Assembly (NCBI GenBank): GCA_900541965.1
Contig: UQLN01000002.1
Span: 80,257 to 144,256 of the forward strand
DNA: 64,000 nt
Direction of reading: 5' to 3'
From: an uncultured Parabacteroides sp.
GTDB taxonomy: Bacteria > Bacteroidota > Bacteroidia > Bacteroidales > Tannerellaceae
Shown here one piece after another: positions 36,927 to 46,135 of this stretch; position 1 is the stretch's first letter, and every line of letters starts with the position of its first letter. The notes beneath the pieces were generated by a model that was given only the letters and a program-made list of their open reading frames with translations, was not told the origin of the DNA and did not search any database. The position numbers and the translations under genes are program-made.

Positions 36927-38240
36927 TTAAAGACTTAATTTTTCTATTAAAAATCTTACCACGTAAATGGAAAAAAGAATTCCTATCAAATAGGCAAATG
37001 AACTTTGTAAATCGCCCCGCAATATAAAAAATGTCATACCAAGTAAAACCAGATACTGCATTGTACCCGTTATAGTTCTTTCTCCTTTACTCCAAAAAAC
37101 AGTATCTACTCTTGAACAGAAAACAGAAACAACAACAACAAAAAGAATGAATCCGACAAAACCGGCATTTATATAACCTTCTGCAGGAAATGTCATTGAT
37201 ATATTTGAAAATGAAAGATTCAATTTTTCACTCAAAAAAAAACCACTCCCTGTAGGTTTTTCCTCCCATAAAGAGCGAGGGACAAAAAATACAAAAACTC
37301 CTAATAGCTGTTTTCCATACGTTACAATATCATGCTTCAATACTAACAAAAAATTCTGATAAGCATCAAAATGTCCTTCTAGGAACATTGAAAAATCAGG
37401 ACTTAAGGATAGATTTTTTCCAATCTTATAATTACGGAATTGGTTCAAAAATGGAAAAAAGATTAGTATTCCTGTAATCACGGATGTAACAAAAATATTT
37501 TTCTTTGATAAGAACGGTATTAATAATATCATAATTGGGATATATAAAACAGCAACCTGATAACGGGCAATAGCAGTGGGAAAAGCCATAATTATCCCTA
37601 TCAAAAACAAAAAAACTTCTACCCCAAGATTCTTATTTTTAGATAAATGATAAAATAGCGCAATAAAAATAGGAATTGGTCTTAAGATGACCTCTATTAT
37701 CAACCATAGAGTCATATTAGAAAGTTGGGAATCCGCTATCAGTTCTCCTCCTCGTAAAAACAAAGAAAAAAGATTAAACTTATTTATATATAAATATACA
37801 TATAAAACAGATAGAGACACAAGAGATAAAACCAGTCCCCCCTTTATTGAAAAAGCATATTTTTCACGATAGACAAATTCCCGATAATATAAATTTCTCC
37901 CCCGACATAAATCGTATATCAAAGCAAATAAAAAAATAAAAACCAATATATAAAAATTAGTAACCCAATAATCATCCGGAATTAAAGGTTCTAACGTCCA
38001 TATTTTCACCCCCTTTCTAAATTGCAACCACGGGGCTATACCGAAAAAGAAAAAAGAAAAGAGATAGAAAACTTTTTGCAATGAATAAGGTAAATTTTCA
38101 TCTTTGTAAAGCCTAAAAACAGAAAATAAAGAAATAACCAAAAATTCTAATTCAATAAAAAGACTATTGCTTTCTCCGGCATTAAAAAATAAATAAAATG
38201 AGATACCTAACAATACGATGTAAGATATAAATTTCAACAT
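36927..38240 (-). CDS. O-antigen/capsule polymerase-like membrane protein (Wzy)
   Basis: This 437 aa protein is very hydrophobic, with about ten to twelve predicted membrane helices and a large loop in the C-terminal half ('FFVPRSLWEEKPTGSG' near 315). This fits oligosaccharide-repeat-unit polymerases, whose sequences are poorly conserved. Its position inside a glycosyltransferase operon supports that role. It is the only multi-span protein of the locus, so a flippase role is a less likely alternative. Confidence 0.78.
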   Translation of the reverse strand: MLKFISYIVLLGISFYLFFNAGESNSLFIELEFLVISLFSVFRLYKDENLPYSLQKVFYLFSFFFFGIAPWLQFRKGVKIWTLEPLIPDDYWVTNFYILVFIFLFALIYDLCRGRNLYYREFVYREKYAFSIKGGLVLSLVSLSVLYVYLYINKFNLFSLFLRGGELIADSQLSNMTLWLIIEVILRPIPIFIALFYHLSKNKNLGVEVFLFLIGIIMAFPTAIARYQVAVLYIPIMILLIPFLSKKNIFVTSVITGILIFFPFLNQFRNYKIGKNLSLSPDFSMFLEGHFDAYQNFLLVLKHDIVTYGKQLLGVFVFFVPRSLWEEKPTGSGFFLSEKLNLSFSNISMTFPAEGYINAGFVGFILFVVVVSVFCSRVDTVFWSKGERTITGTMQYLVLLGMTFFILRGDLQSSFAYLIGILFSIYVVRFLIEKLSL

Positions 38241-38293
38241 AACAGTATGTAAATATAAATTTATTTTACATTGGTTAATTAAATGGGATAAAG

Positions 38294-39331
38294 CTAATAT
38301 CGAATACTTACTAATGTTTTTGCCACTATCTCGGGAGTTATACGGGAAGATAGCTTCCGGCTATTTAGGCTCCACTCTACAAGTTCCTGTTCTTTCATAT
38401 TTATCACCTTTTCTATTTTTTTCTTCAAATCATCCTTACGTTTATGACTAAACGTACAGCCGTTATAGCCATTGATAACAAAATAAGGAACTGCTCCACA
38501 AATATCCGAAGCAATAATAGGAAGTCCTGCAGCAGAAGCTTCATGTAAAACCAAAGCCCAGGGTTCAAATGAGGAAGGAAGGATTAAACAACCTGCATTT
38601 TGTGTAATCTCCATTAGCTCTTCCTGTCTTCTAAAATCAAGAAGTTCTACATCATATCGGGATAGTTTCTTCTTCAAAGGGCCATTTCCGACTAAAGTGA
38701 GCTTCCATCCCTGCTTATCTTCAATCGAATCCCAGGCTTTCATAAGAGGAATCAAGCCTTTAACTGAGTTGTATCGCCCGATAAACAATAAATTCTTTGG
38801 ATAGTTTTTTTCTTTTGCCGCAATATCTACCTGCTGAAAAAGCTCAACATCCGCAGATAGATTAGAAATTAAAATAGACTCTTTCTTAAAGCCCAGTCGC
38901 CTGGCATATCCATATTGCCAAATTCCAGCAACAAAAAGATGAGTAAACCACTTTCTATGCCTGAAAGGAGACAATAATACATTTATCCATTGGGACTTTC
39001 CTCTGAATTGAGTATCACTTCCCGCTATAATGGGAATTTCTGTATTTGATTTTAATTGCTTACATGTTTTATTATACAAGGCATCCATCCAACCAGAAGT
39101 CAATATCAATACTGGCTCTACTTCATGATATAGCTGCAACAATTTATCTACTGAATTATATTCGGAACGGGAATAAAAGCAAATACCTTTCGTTTCCTTA
39201 GCGACATAGGGAGTTTCGTTCCCCTCTGTCCTTCGGACAACATGTACACAATATTTAAGTTTCACAAGTTCCAGAACTACAACGTGAGTATAAGGCATAT
39301 ACTCTGAATAAAAAATCAAAATATTTTGCAT
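38294..39331 (-). CDS. glycosyltransferase family 4
   Basis: This 345 aa GT-B enzyme has 'FIGRYNSVKGLIPLMKAWD' (donor-domain opening near 187) and 'LPSSFEPWALVLHEASAAGLPIIA' (shown in part), carrying the E-x7-E motif, near 255. The N-terminal domain is short. It is the first glycosyltransferase downstream of upxY, separated by about 140 nt with no other gene. Confidence 0.88.
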   Translation of the reverse strand: MQNILIFYSEYMPYTHVVVLELVKLKYCVHVVRRTEGNETPYVAKETKGICFYSRSEYNSVDKLLQLYHEVEPVLILTSGWMDALYNKTCKQLKSNTEIPIIAGSDTQFRGKSQWINVLLSPFRHRKWFTHLFVAGIWQYGYARRLGFKKESILISNLSADVELFQQVDIAAKEKNYPKNLLFIGRYNSVKGLIPLMKAWDSIEDKQGWKLTLVGNGPLKKKLSRYDVELLDFRRQEELMEITQNAGCLILPSSFEPWALVLHEASAAGLPIIASDICGAVPYFVINGYNGCTFSHKRKDDLKKKIEKVINMKEQELVEWSLNSRKLSSRITPEIVAKTLVSIRY

Positions 39332-39472
39332 TACATTTTTTAATCCTACTTATTTCTAACTATTTTACAATAACCCGTACCGTCAATCATATTCGGAAGG
39401 AAATCTTATTTTCAATAAGCCAAAGGCTGAAAGTATAGGCAGGGATAAAAAAACTTATTGTTGGAAAGAATA

Positions 39473-40006
39473 TTATTCAAGTTTCTCACAATACCATCTT
39501 GGTATATGAATCATTACCCCTAATGAAATAATAGTAACAACTATGTAATATTTACCCCTATATCGCGTAAGTTTGCCTGTCAATCCTTTAAATGCTCCAT
39601 GCTTGACACGGACAAGCGTTCCGGAAGTCGTCCCCACTTCGGAAATATCAACATAAATCGTTCCTTTATACTCAGGATCACAAATGGCACGGAGCTCCAC
39701 CATCTCATGTTCTTTGATTTCACAAAGTTGCTTGGTATCATGATGACGCAATAACAGAAATGGGACCGGGCTATTATCTACCAGTGCTTTCAATGTTTTA
39801 TCATCCATTGTTTTCATTAGAAATACTAAGTTATGGACAGCGGGAACCAATTTACAGGATTTTTTACCACTCCAGTCGGTTCTTTCTTTATAGCACATCG
39901 GAATAAAGTATTTTAAATTGTTCCTGGCCAGATATTCTCCCAATCTTTTTTCTTTACAGTTAAGCGTTCGTACAGCATACCAAATTTGTTTGGTATTTTC
40001 GTTCAT
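39473..40006 (-). CDS. UpxY-family transcription antiterminator (NusG-like)
   Basis: This 177 aa protein has an N-terminal NGN domain ('WYAVRTLNCKEKRLGEYL', residues 9-26) and a C-terminal KOW-like segment ('VRVKHGAFKGLTGKLTRYRG', near 131-150). In Bacteroides, UpxY proteins act on the 5' leader of their own capsule operon to prevent early termination. It is the first gene of the polysaccharide operon here. The usual second gene, upxZ, is not found next to it. Confidence 0.92.
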   Translation of the reverse strand: MNENTKQIWYAVRTLNCKEKRLGEYLARNNLKYFIPMCYKERTDWSGKKSCKLVPAVHNLVFLMKTMDDKTLKALVDNSPVPFLLLRHHDTKQLCEIKEHEMVELRAICDPEYKGTIYVDISEVGTTSGTLVRVKHGAFKGLTGKLTRYRGKYYIVVTIISLGVMIHIPRWYCEKLE

Positions 40007-40475
40007 CTCCTTTCAAATTTAAGCTCTTCCTTCTCGTAAATTATACCCAATACTTAATAAAAACGGGACATATTCTCTCTACACCCACAGAGAATACATC
40101 CGTGAATCAACCCTATACTTTAAAGATTTAGCCTTTTTGTATAACACTCCGCACAAGAGTAAAAACCCGCAGAATATTTATACTCAGTACTAAAACGAAA
40201 CAAATATAAGACAAAAGGTAACGCTTCACAACTGACATTATTGATCGTTTAGATTTATAAAACTTATTATTTTTCAAACACAGATAGAAAATCAATGCTT
40301 AAATAGAGCAGACAAGAAGTTGTTAAATCAGATAAACAAATGTCAATTCTTTTTTAATAAAATTCCAAACGAACAAACTTGTTTTATCCCTGTACTTTCT
40401 TTTCAAACAATTTAGCCTGTATTTATCACATTATTCTATTAACTTTGTAACAGAAACTTTTCCAGTTAACAATAT
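40007..40475. promoter_or_regulatory. divergent regulatory region between upxY and the DMT transporter
   Basis: This 469-nt region has no gene. A minus-strand TATATTTG at 40208-40201 is a -7 box candidate for the polysaccharide operon and would give a leader of about 190 nt, as expected for an UpxY-antiterminated operon. A plus-strand TAACTTTG at 40440-40447 is the candidate for the DMT transporter. I looked for long inverted repeats that would mark an invertible promoter and did not see them. Confidence 0.5.
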
Positions 40476-41348
40476 ATGCTATTCACTGCCATTGCAATCG
40501 CACTACGTATTTTTTCCAATCCTATCGGAAACGTATTCCAAAAAAAACTTACGGGAAGATATAACCATCCTATGGTGGTCAATTTCATGACTTTTTTCCT
40601 TTTGAGCCTGCTCTGTATTATACCAGGCATGCAGACTGACTGGGGTAGCCTGCCCTCTTCTTTCTGGTATTATTGCGTGATTGCCGGCGTCTTTGGTGCA
40701 ACAGGCAACGGGTTCCTGGTAAAAGCATTACAGGGAGGGGATTTATCCATATTAGGACCTGTCAACTCCTACAAATCGGTCGTCGGAATTATTGCAGGTA
40801 TCCTCCTGCTGCACGAAATACCGAATATATGGGGAATTACAGGCATTGTACTAATTATTTGCGGAAGTTATTTTGTACTGGACACTATGGCAGAGCGCTT
40901 CTCTTTTGCCTTATTAAGAAACAAAGAAATCAGATATCGTTTATTTGCGATGGTACTGACAGCCATAGAGGCAATCTTCATCAAGAAAGTTATCCTATAT
41001 TCCTCTACAACTATCTCTTTCATTGTTTGGTGCTGGTTCGGGGCATTTTTCTCCTTTCTCCTTCTACTCCTTTTCAGAATACAAGTAAAAAAAGAATTCA
41101 AAAGAATAAAAGTAAAAGATTTGCCTCTATACGGTTGGCTGGTGGTTTGCATTGGAACTATGCAATACACGACCAACTTTGTTTTCGACCGCATGAATGT
41201 AGGTTATGCGCTCGCCCTGTTCCAATTATCTACAATTGTCAGTATATTTCTCGGCTACCGGATATTCAAAGAACAGGATATACGCAAAAAGCTGCTGGGA
41301 TCGGTAATCATGGTAGCAGGTTCTGCCATCATTATACTGCTAAATTAA
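40476..41348 (+). CDS. EamA/DMT-superfamily transporter
   Basis: This 290 aa inner-membrane protein has about ten hydrophobic helices in two EamA repeats ('GATGNGFLVKALQGGDLSIL' and 'ALALFQLSTIVSIFLGYRIF' mark matching positions). It belongs to the drug/metabolite transporter superfamily; the substrate is unknown. It has its own likely promoter at 40440-40447. It is convergent with the symporter gene, with 2 nt between them. Confidence 0.88.
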   Translation: MLFTAIAIALRIFSNPIGNVFQKKLTGRYNHPMVVNFMTFFLLSLLCIIPGMQTDWGSLPSSFWYYCVIAGVFGATGNGFLVKALQGGDLSILGPVNSYKSVVGIIAGILLLHEIPNIWGITGIVLIICGSYFVLDTMAERFSFALLRNKEIRYRLFAMVLTAIEAIFIKKVILYSSTTISFIVWCWFGAFFSFLLLLLFRIQVKKEFKRIKVKDLPLYGWLVVCIGTMQYTTNFVFDRMNVGYALALFQLSTIVSIFLGYRIFKEQDIRKKLLGSVIMVAGSAIIILLN

Positions 41349-41350
41349 TC

Positions 41351-42748
41351 TTACCAACATTCTATCTTATCTTTCAGTTCCGGAAGACTATTTTTGTCAA
41401 AGACAGGACTCTTTATACCTTTCCGTTTCTGAGAAAGATAATCACTCAGCAATAAAAATGCCTGCCGGCTTAATAGGGAAATTGCTACCAGGTTACAAAT
41501 CGTCATCAATCCCATTGTAATATCTGCCAGCCCCCAAGCAAGGTCAAGGCTTGCCAATGCGCCAAACATAACCATACCTCCAACCAGCAGACGGTAAACA
41601 AACAAAACTCCCTTGTTCTGTGTCACAAACCGGATATTAGCCTCTCCATAATAATAATTGCCGATGATACTGCTAAATGCAAAAAGCAAAATAGCCACAG
41701 CAACAAAAACACTCCCGGTACTACCCACCTCATTTACCAAAGCTTGCTGCGTTAGTTGGACTCCGCTTACAGAACCGTCAAGAGGCACCCCGCTAAAAAG
41801 AATGATAAAAGCCGTACAGGTACAAATAATTAAAGTATCTGTAAAGACTCCCAAAGTTTGAATAAGCCCTTGTTTAACCGGATGTGATACATGGGCTGTC
41901 GCGGCCACGTTCGGTGCCGACCCCATACCGGCCTCATTGCTGAACAATCCTCGTTTAATGCCTTGCATCAATGCAGCTCCCAAACCGCCGCCTATAGCCT
42001 GTTGCCAACCGAAAGCATTCTCGACAATCAAATCAAACACCGCCGGCAATTCGCGTATATTAAACAAAACGACACCTAAAGCAAGTGCCACATAACCAAG
42101 TGCCATAACCGGCACAATGATACTACTCACCTTGGCAATTCGCTGAATGCCCCCAAAAATAACCAGAATAGTAAATCCGGTCAACAGCCCCCCAAAGATA
42201 GTATGGTCTATACCGAAAGCTTCTTCCCATGCGGCACAAATCGTATTACTTTGTACGGAATTAAAAGCAAAACCGAAAGTGACGGAAATGAGTACGGCAA
42301 ATAATACCCCCATCCACCGTAGCCCCAACCCCCGTTCCATATAGTAGGCAGGACCGCCTATAAAAGAATCTTTCCCTTTCCTTTTATATAACTGTGCCAA
42401 AGTGGATTCAACGAATGCGCTCGATGCTCCCAGCAAGGCAATAATCCACATCCAGAACACAGCCCCCGGCCCTCCTATAGCAATAGCGGTCGCTACACCT
42501 GCAAGGTTTCCCGTACCGACACGACTGGCAAGAGAGACAGCAAATGCCTGAAAGGAAGAGATATGTTTTCCCCCTTCATTATTCCCTGTAGAATCTCCAA
42601 GCAATCGAACCATTTCCCGAATCATGCGGAACTGTACAAAACGTGTTTTCAATGTAAACCACACCGCACAGCCTAAAAGCATAATTATCAATATATACGA
42701 CCAGAGAATGTCATTTACAGAGCTAATCCAATTGTTTAATATATCCAT
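41351..42748 (-). CDS. sodium:alanine symporter (AgcS family)
   Basis: This 465 aa membrane protein has the family signatures 'GNLAGVATAIAIGGPGAVFWMW' (shown in part, near 80) and 'GLFSNEAGMGSAPNVAA' near 265-281. It imports alanine or glycine with Na+. It has a cytoplasmic C-terminal tail of about 25 residues. It is monocistronic and unlinked to the alanine dehydrogenase gene 25 kb away, though both could serve alanine metabolism. Confidence 0.93.
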   Translation of the reverse strand: MDILNNWISSVNDILWSYILIIMLLGCAVWFTLKTRFVQFRMIREMVRLLGDSTGNNEGGKHISSFQAFAVSLASRVGTGNLAGVATAIAIGGPGAVFWMWIIALLGASSAFVESTLAQLYKRKGKDSFIGGPAYYMERGLGLRWMGVLFAVLISVTFGFAFNSVQSNTICAAWEEAFGIDHTIFGGLLTGFTILVIFGGIQRIAKVSSIIVPVMALGYVALALGVVLFNIRELPAVFDLIVENAFGWQQAIGGGLGAALMQGIKRGLFSNEAGMGSAPNVAATAHVSHPVKQGLIQTLGVFTDTLIICTCTAFIILFSGVPLDGSVSGVQLTQQALVNEVGSTGSVFVAVAILLFAFSSIIGNYYYGEANIRFVTQNKGVLFVYRLLVGGMVMFGALASLDLAWGLADITMGLMTICNLVAISLLSRQAFLLLSDYLSQKRKGIKSPVFDKNSLPELKDKIECW

Positions 42749-42917
42749 TAGTTTTGTTCGTTTTGTTACAAAGATATGTATTTTCCATCATAAGGGTAAA
42801 TATCCCAGGCCATAAACCTTTTTATAAATAATCATAACCACTAAAACTTTACGAACAACTGATTTGTATCTTTAATAAACGGACTGTAAAATATCAAAAT
42901 CAAAAAAGGAAGCAGTA

Positions 42918-43280
42918 ATGACTCAGATAAAAATCAAACGGGTATATGAGGAACCTGAAAAGAATGACGGATACCGTGTATTAGTAGACCGCTTATGGCC
43001 CCGCGGCATGAAAAAAGAACATTTAAAATATGATGTCTGGGAAAAAGATATTACTCCTTCATCCCAGTTAAGAAATTGGTTTCATGAAGACCAGAAAGCG
43101 CATTGGGACGAGTTCGCTACACTCTATACAAAAGAACTGGAAAATTCCGACGCTGCACATATATTCCTTGACCTGATAAAATCCTACGATACGGTAACCC
43201 TGCTATATGCTTCTAAAGAGCCTGTACGAAACCATGCACAGGTTTTACAGAAGTTTCTGCAACAGCATACAAACTACTAA
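42918..43280 (+). CDS. DUF488 family protein (YeaO-like)
   Basis: This 120 aa cytoplasmic protein has the family pattern 'IKRVYEEPEKNDGYRVLVDRLWPRG' (shown in part, residues 5-29) and 'LRNWFHEDQKAHWDEF'. The function of DUF488 is not established. A stretch 'AAAGGAAGCAG' precedes the ATG. It is convergent with the response regulator gene 30 nt away. Confidence 0.9.
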   Translation: MTQIKIKRVYEEPEKNDGYRVLVDRLWPRGMKKEHLKYDVWEKDITPSSQLRNWFHEDQKAHWDEFATLYTKELENSDAAHIFLDLIKSYDTVTLLYASKEPVRNHAQVLQKFLQQHTNY

Positions 43281-43310
43281 GATATGCAAGGATAATAAAT
43301 AACGGACAAA

Positions 43311-44006
43311 CTATTCAATTACAAGCATCAGTCCGACCCCTTTTACCGTCTTTATTTTTACAGACGGTTCGGCAGCCAGATGCTTTCGTAATTTAGAAAT
43401 GAAAACGTCCAAGCTTCTGGATGCAAAATAATCCTCTTCCGTATTCCAATAACGGCTTAATATGGATTCCCGCTTTACGACCTGACCTTTATTCTCACAT
43501 AATAGCTGAAGGATACCCGCCTCCCGTGCCGTTAAAACTATGCGCTCTCCATTCTCATTCTCCAGGATAGCATGTGCAGCGTCCAATTCAAACCGTCCTA
43601 ACTTATAGCAATTTGTTTCATTCCTGAAACGGCTGCCCTCTTTCAATTTCAGAATTGCTTTTATATGCGCATTCAGTTCTTCCGGGCTAAAAGGCTTCTT
43701 TATATAATTATTTCCCCCCAACAGATAAGCGGAAGTCACACTTTTAGGGGTTTGTACAGCCGAAGCGAATAAAATAGGAATATCACCATCTGTTTCACGA
43801 ATTTTTTCTACCATTTCAAAGCCGTTCATTTCCGGCATTTCCACATCCGTAACAATCACATCCGGCTTATTAGCCCGGTAAGCAGCCAGTCCTTCCAGAC
43901 CATTAGCAGCGACTATCACTTCGTAGTCTCCTATCACATCTTCCAGACCACTCTGAATCATATAACAAAGATTGGCGTCATCTTCTACTAATAATAATTT
44001 AGTCAT
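43311..44006 (-). CDS. OmpR-family response regulator (next to the peptide cassette)
   Basis: This 231 aa protein has a receiver domain with Asp54 as phospho-acceptor ('VIVTDVEMPEM'), Asp9-Asp10 and a Lys near 108 ('YIKKPFSPEE'), followed by a winged-helix DNA-binding domain (about 130-231). Its start overlaps the histidine kinase stop (ATGA at 44003-44006), so the two are translated together. The operon is divergent from the five double-glycine peptide genes, which are its most plausible target. Confidence 0.93.
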   Translation of the reverse strand: MTKLLLVEDDANLCYMIQSGLEDVIGDYEVIVAANGLEGLAAYRANKPDVIVTDVEMPEMNGFEMVEKIRETDGDIPILFASAVQTPKSVTSAYLLGGNNYIKKPFSPEELNAHIKAILKLKEGSRFRNETNCYKLGRFELDAAHAILENENGERIVLTAREAGILQLLCENKGQVVKRESILSRYWNTEEDYFASRSLDVFISKLRKHLAAEPSVKIKTVKGVGLMLVIE

Positions 44007-45340
44007 ATATCTTTGATTAAGTTAGGTATATATAATGTAAATTCACTGAACTCACCTTCAATACTATCCAATTGAACTTTACCCTGATGGGTCTCTACTA
44101 TCCCCTGTACAAAATTCAGTCCCAGGCCAAATCCCGTAGCTCCACCTTTACTACTTCTTCCTGCAGCGGAGGCACGTTCAAATTTCTCAAATATCTTTTT
44201 TTGATTTTCATGCGAAATACCAAAACCATCATCTTTCACACGTATTAAAGTATATGCTCCCTCAGAGCGAACTAAAATATCGATATGTACTGTTTCTCCT
44301 GAATATTTAATCGCGTTATCTATTAAATTGCTAACCGCTTCTTTCAAATATTCTTTATCACCCCAGATATTTTTATTTTGAACGTCTATCGCAAATATAA
44401 CAGATTTCTTTGTTTTAGCAATAAATTTTTCTTTTAAATCCAACAATAACGGAGTAATGTCAAATTGTTCCTTATTCAAATCCAATTTACCCGTTTCCAT
44501 TTTAGAGATGGTAAGTACTTTATTTGTCAAATCCAATAAATGCTCGGCTTCTTCTTCTATTATCCTGAAGTGTTTTTCCTTTTTCTCCGGTTTATCTTCC
44601 AACTTGCCACTCTGCAAAATACGTATTCCCATCTGAATAGAACTTAGCGGTGTCTTCATATCATGAATCATTGCAGATGAGAAATCTTTCCGCATTTTTG
44701 CAATCCGGTTCTGCCTGGCAATAATACGTATCTGGTAAATAATACAAGCAGCAACAAACAACATCATTAAGGCTGTAGCTATCAACAATAGCCCCAAACG
44801 CCTAAAAATAGTCCAATAAGGATTTAACAAAATAGCTTGTATACCTTCGGAACCATCCATACGAACAGGAACCACTGGTATTTCAACAGACGCCCAATTT
44901 GATTTCCATAAAGAATCTGTAGATTGGAGAACAGACTTATCTTTCACATTAATACAATTCAATACAAAATCTGTATGGATTTCTTCCTTATTTAACTTAG
45001 AAGTAAAGATACTATCCAATACTATAATAGAAATAGGATATTTCAATTCCAAAAGAACTTCCTGAAAAGCTAAAGTCTGATCCTTCAACTCTCCTCCTTC
45101 CTCCACTGCCCCTAATATAAATTCTTTTGGACCACTTGAATCTTGTTCTATTCGTTGTAATCTATACACTGCTTCTAAAGTTACAGCATCTTGAAGAATC
45201 CGATAACTCTTATTTACAACATCATCTTGAAACAGACTATATGTTTTACATAACCATGTTACTTGTAACAAAGATATTACAATTAGACTTAGTACCGTTA
45301 CTGATTTTATATATCCAATCCTCATCCAAACATTTTTCAC
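44003..45340 (-). CDS. sensor histidine kinase (next to the peptide cassette)
   Basis: This 445 aa protein has membrane helices at about 13-31 and 183-204 around a periplasmic sensor domain of about 150 residues with no family I recognise. The HisKA His is at 226 in a canonical H-D-M-K-T-P box. The ATPase domain carries 'NLIDNAIKYS', 'DDGFGI' and 'GFGLGLNFV'. It is the first gene of its operon, 109 nt from the first peptide gene on the other strand. The periplasmic sensor could detect an exported peptide; this is inference. Confidence 0.93.
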   Translation of the reverse strand: MKNVWMRIGYIKSVTVLSLIVISLLQVTWLCKTYSLFQDDVVNKSYRILQDAVTLEAVYRLQRIEQDSSGPKEFILGAVEEGGELKDQTLAFQEVLLELKYPISIIVLDSIFTSKLNKEEIHTDFVLNCINVKDKSVLQSTDSLWKSNWASVEIPVVPVRMDGSEGIQAILLNPYWTIFRRLGLLLIATALMMLFVAACIIYQIRIIARQNRIAKMRKDFSSAMIHDMKTPLSSIQMGIRILQSGKLEDKPEKKEKHFRIIEEEAEHLLDLTNKVLTISKMETGKLDLNKEQFDITPLLLDLKEKFIAKTKKSVIFAIDVQNKNIWGDKEYLKEAVSNLIDNAIKYSGETVHIDILVRSEGAYTLIRVKDDGFGISHENQKKIFEKFERASAAGRSSKGGATGFGLGLNFVQGIVETHQGKVQLDSIEGEFSEFTLYIPNLIKDI

Positions 45341-45406
45341 AAAGATAATAACATTTCAATAATATCATATAACACAACGATAACCTTATCACACATAAAA
45401 TACCAT

Positions 45407-45414
45407 TAGTTTTG
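45407..45414 (+). promoter_or_regulatory. candidate -7 box for the peptide cassette
   Basis: TAGTTTTG fits TAnnTTTG and lies 36 nt upstream of the first peptide ATG at 45450. The 109-nt divergent region also has to hold the promoter of the kinase operon. No clear -33 TTTG was seen, which could mean the promoter needs activation. Confidence 0.45.
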
Positions 45415-45449
45415 CAATATCACAATAAATAAACTATTAAAAGACTACC

Positions 45450-45578
45450 ATGAAAACAGAAAAAAAAGTTATTAGAGAACTAAACAAAGAAGATTATAAA
45501 AACATTTATGGGGGATATTATCAAATAATATTAGTTGTTATAGATGGTGTCCCGATCAGAAAATTAGTTATAAAATAA
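45450..45578 (+). CDS. double-glycine leader peptide 1 (42 aa)
   Basis: This small gene was found by direct reading. The peptide has a leader with the pattern L(x3)E(x6)GG, ending at Gly21-Gly22 ('LNKEDYKNIYGG'), and a 20-residue core rich in Ile/Val and ending Lys ('YYQIILVVIDGVPIRKLVIK'). This matches the double-glycine leaders cut by C39-peptidase ABC exporters. Four similar genes follow on the same strand. The core is short, hydrophobic and basic; whether it is antibacterial or a signal is unknown. Confidence 0.72.
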   Translation: MKTEKKVIRELNKEDYKNIYGGYYQIILVVIDGVPIRKLVIK

Positions 45579-45647
45579 TAACACATAAGATAACTTAAAC
45601 AGATAATAAGTCAGCACTTCTTTACAATATTAAAATATTTTTTATTT

Positions 45648-45794
45648 ATGTCTAATTTAAATCACAAAATCATGAAAGAGTTAACAGAAAAAGAATGTAT
45701 GGAAATGAATGGTGGTAGTATTGGAAGTTTAATAGGTAAAATCATTGATGAAGTGATTGATTATCTAAACCGAGATAATATCAACCCTTTCTAA
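45648..45794 (+). CDS. double-glycine leader peptide 2 (40-48 aa)
   Basis: This is a 48-codon gene; an in-frame ATG at 45672 would give 40 aa and a leader length closer to the other peptides. The leader ends 'LTEKECMEMNGG'. The 25-residue core starts 'SIGSLIGKIIDEVIDYL', with a Gly-x3-Gly spacing and an amphipathic helix pattern, and ends in a polar tail 'NRDNINPF'. It lies 69 nt after peptide 1 and 39 nt before peptide 3. Confidence 0.75.
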   Translation: MSNLNHKIMKELTEKECMEMNGGSIGSLIGKIIDEVIDYLNRDNINPF

Positions 45795-45833
45795 AAAGAA
45801 AACACAGTATTAACAATTAAAACGACAATCATT

Positions 45834-45983
45834 ATGGAATTCGATGAAATCAAAACATTAGATGCTCAAGAGATGGAAAATACAAATGGAGGTATTGTAT
45901 TTGCTCTTGCAATGTTAGCTTACTATTATAGAGATGATATTATTAACGGTTTTAAAGATGGTTGGAATGATGGACACAAATAA
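45834..45983 (+). CDS. double-glycine leader peptide 3 (49 aa)
   Basis: The leader is 20 residues ('MEFDEIKTLDAQEMENTNGG') with acidic residues, Leu9 and Glu13 and the GG cleavage site. The 29-residue core begins with a hydrophobic stretch ('IVFALAMLAYYYRDDI') and ends Gly/Asp/Trp/His-rich. The stop is 1 nt from the ATG of peptide 4, which implies translational coupling. Confidence 0.77.
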   Translation: MEFDEIKTLDAQEMENTNGGIVFALAMLAYYYRDDIINGFKDGWNDGHK

Positions 45984-45984
45984 T

Positions 45985-46122
45985 ATGATACAGATTGAAG
46001 AATTACAAAAAAATGAGTTAGTAGAAATATCTGGAGGAAAATCCGTTGTCTACTGGATCATGTATGTAGAAGGACAATTATATGCATTTGCAGATGGAGT
46101 TATTGATGGATTATTCGGATAA
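45985..46122 (+). CDS. double-glycine leader peptide 4 (45 aa)
   Basis: The leader is 18 residues ('MIQIEELQKNELVEISGG'), closest of the five to the classic LxxxELxxIxGG form. The 27-residue core has an aromatic hydrophobic start ('KSVVYWIMYVEGQLYAFAD') and ends 'GVIDGLFG'. I chose the ATG at 45985, one nucleotide after the preceding stop. The open frame extends back to 45934, but that would overlap peptide 3. Confidence 0.77.
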   Translation: MIQIEELQKNELVEISGGKSVVYWIMYVEGQLYAFADGVIDGLFG

Positions 46123-46135
46123 AAATTAAAACAAT

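Noticed and set aside
40007..40475. Possible invertible (phase-variable) capsule promoter upstream of upxY
   Set aside because: I found no long inverted repeats flanking the candidate promoter and no invertase gene nearby.
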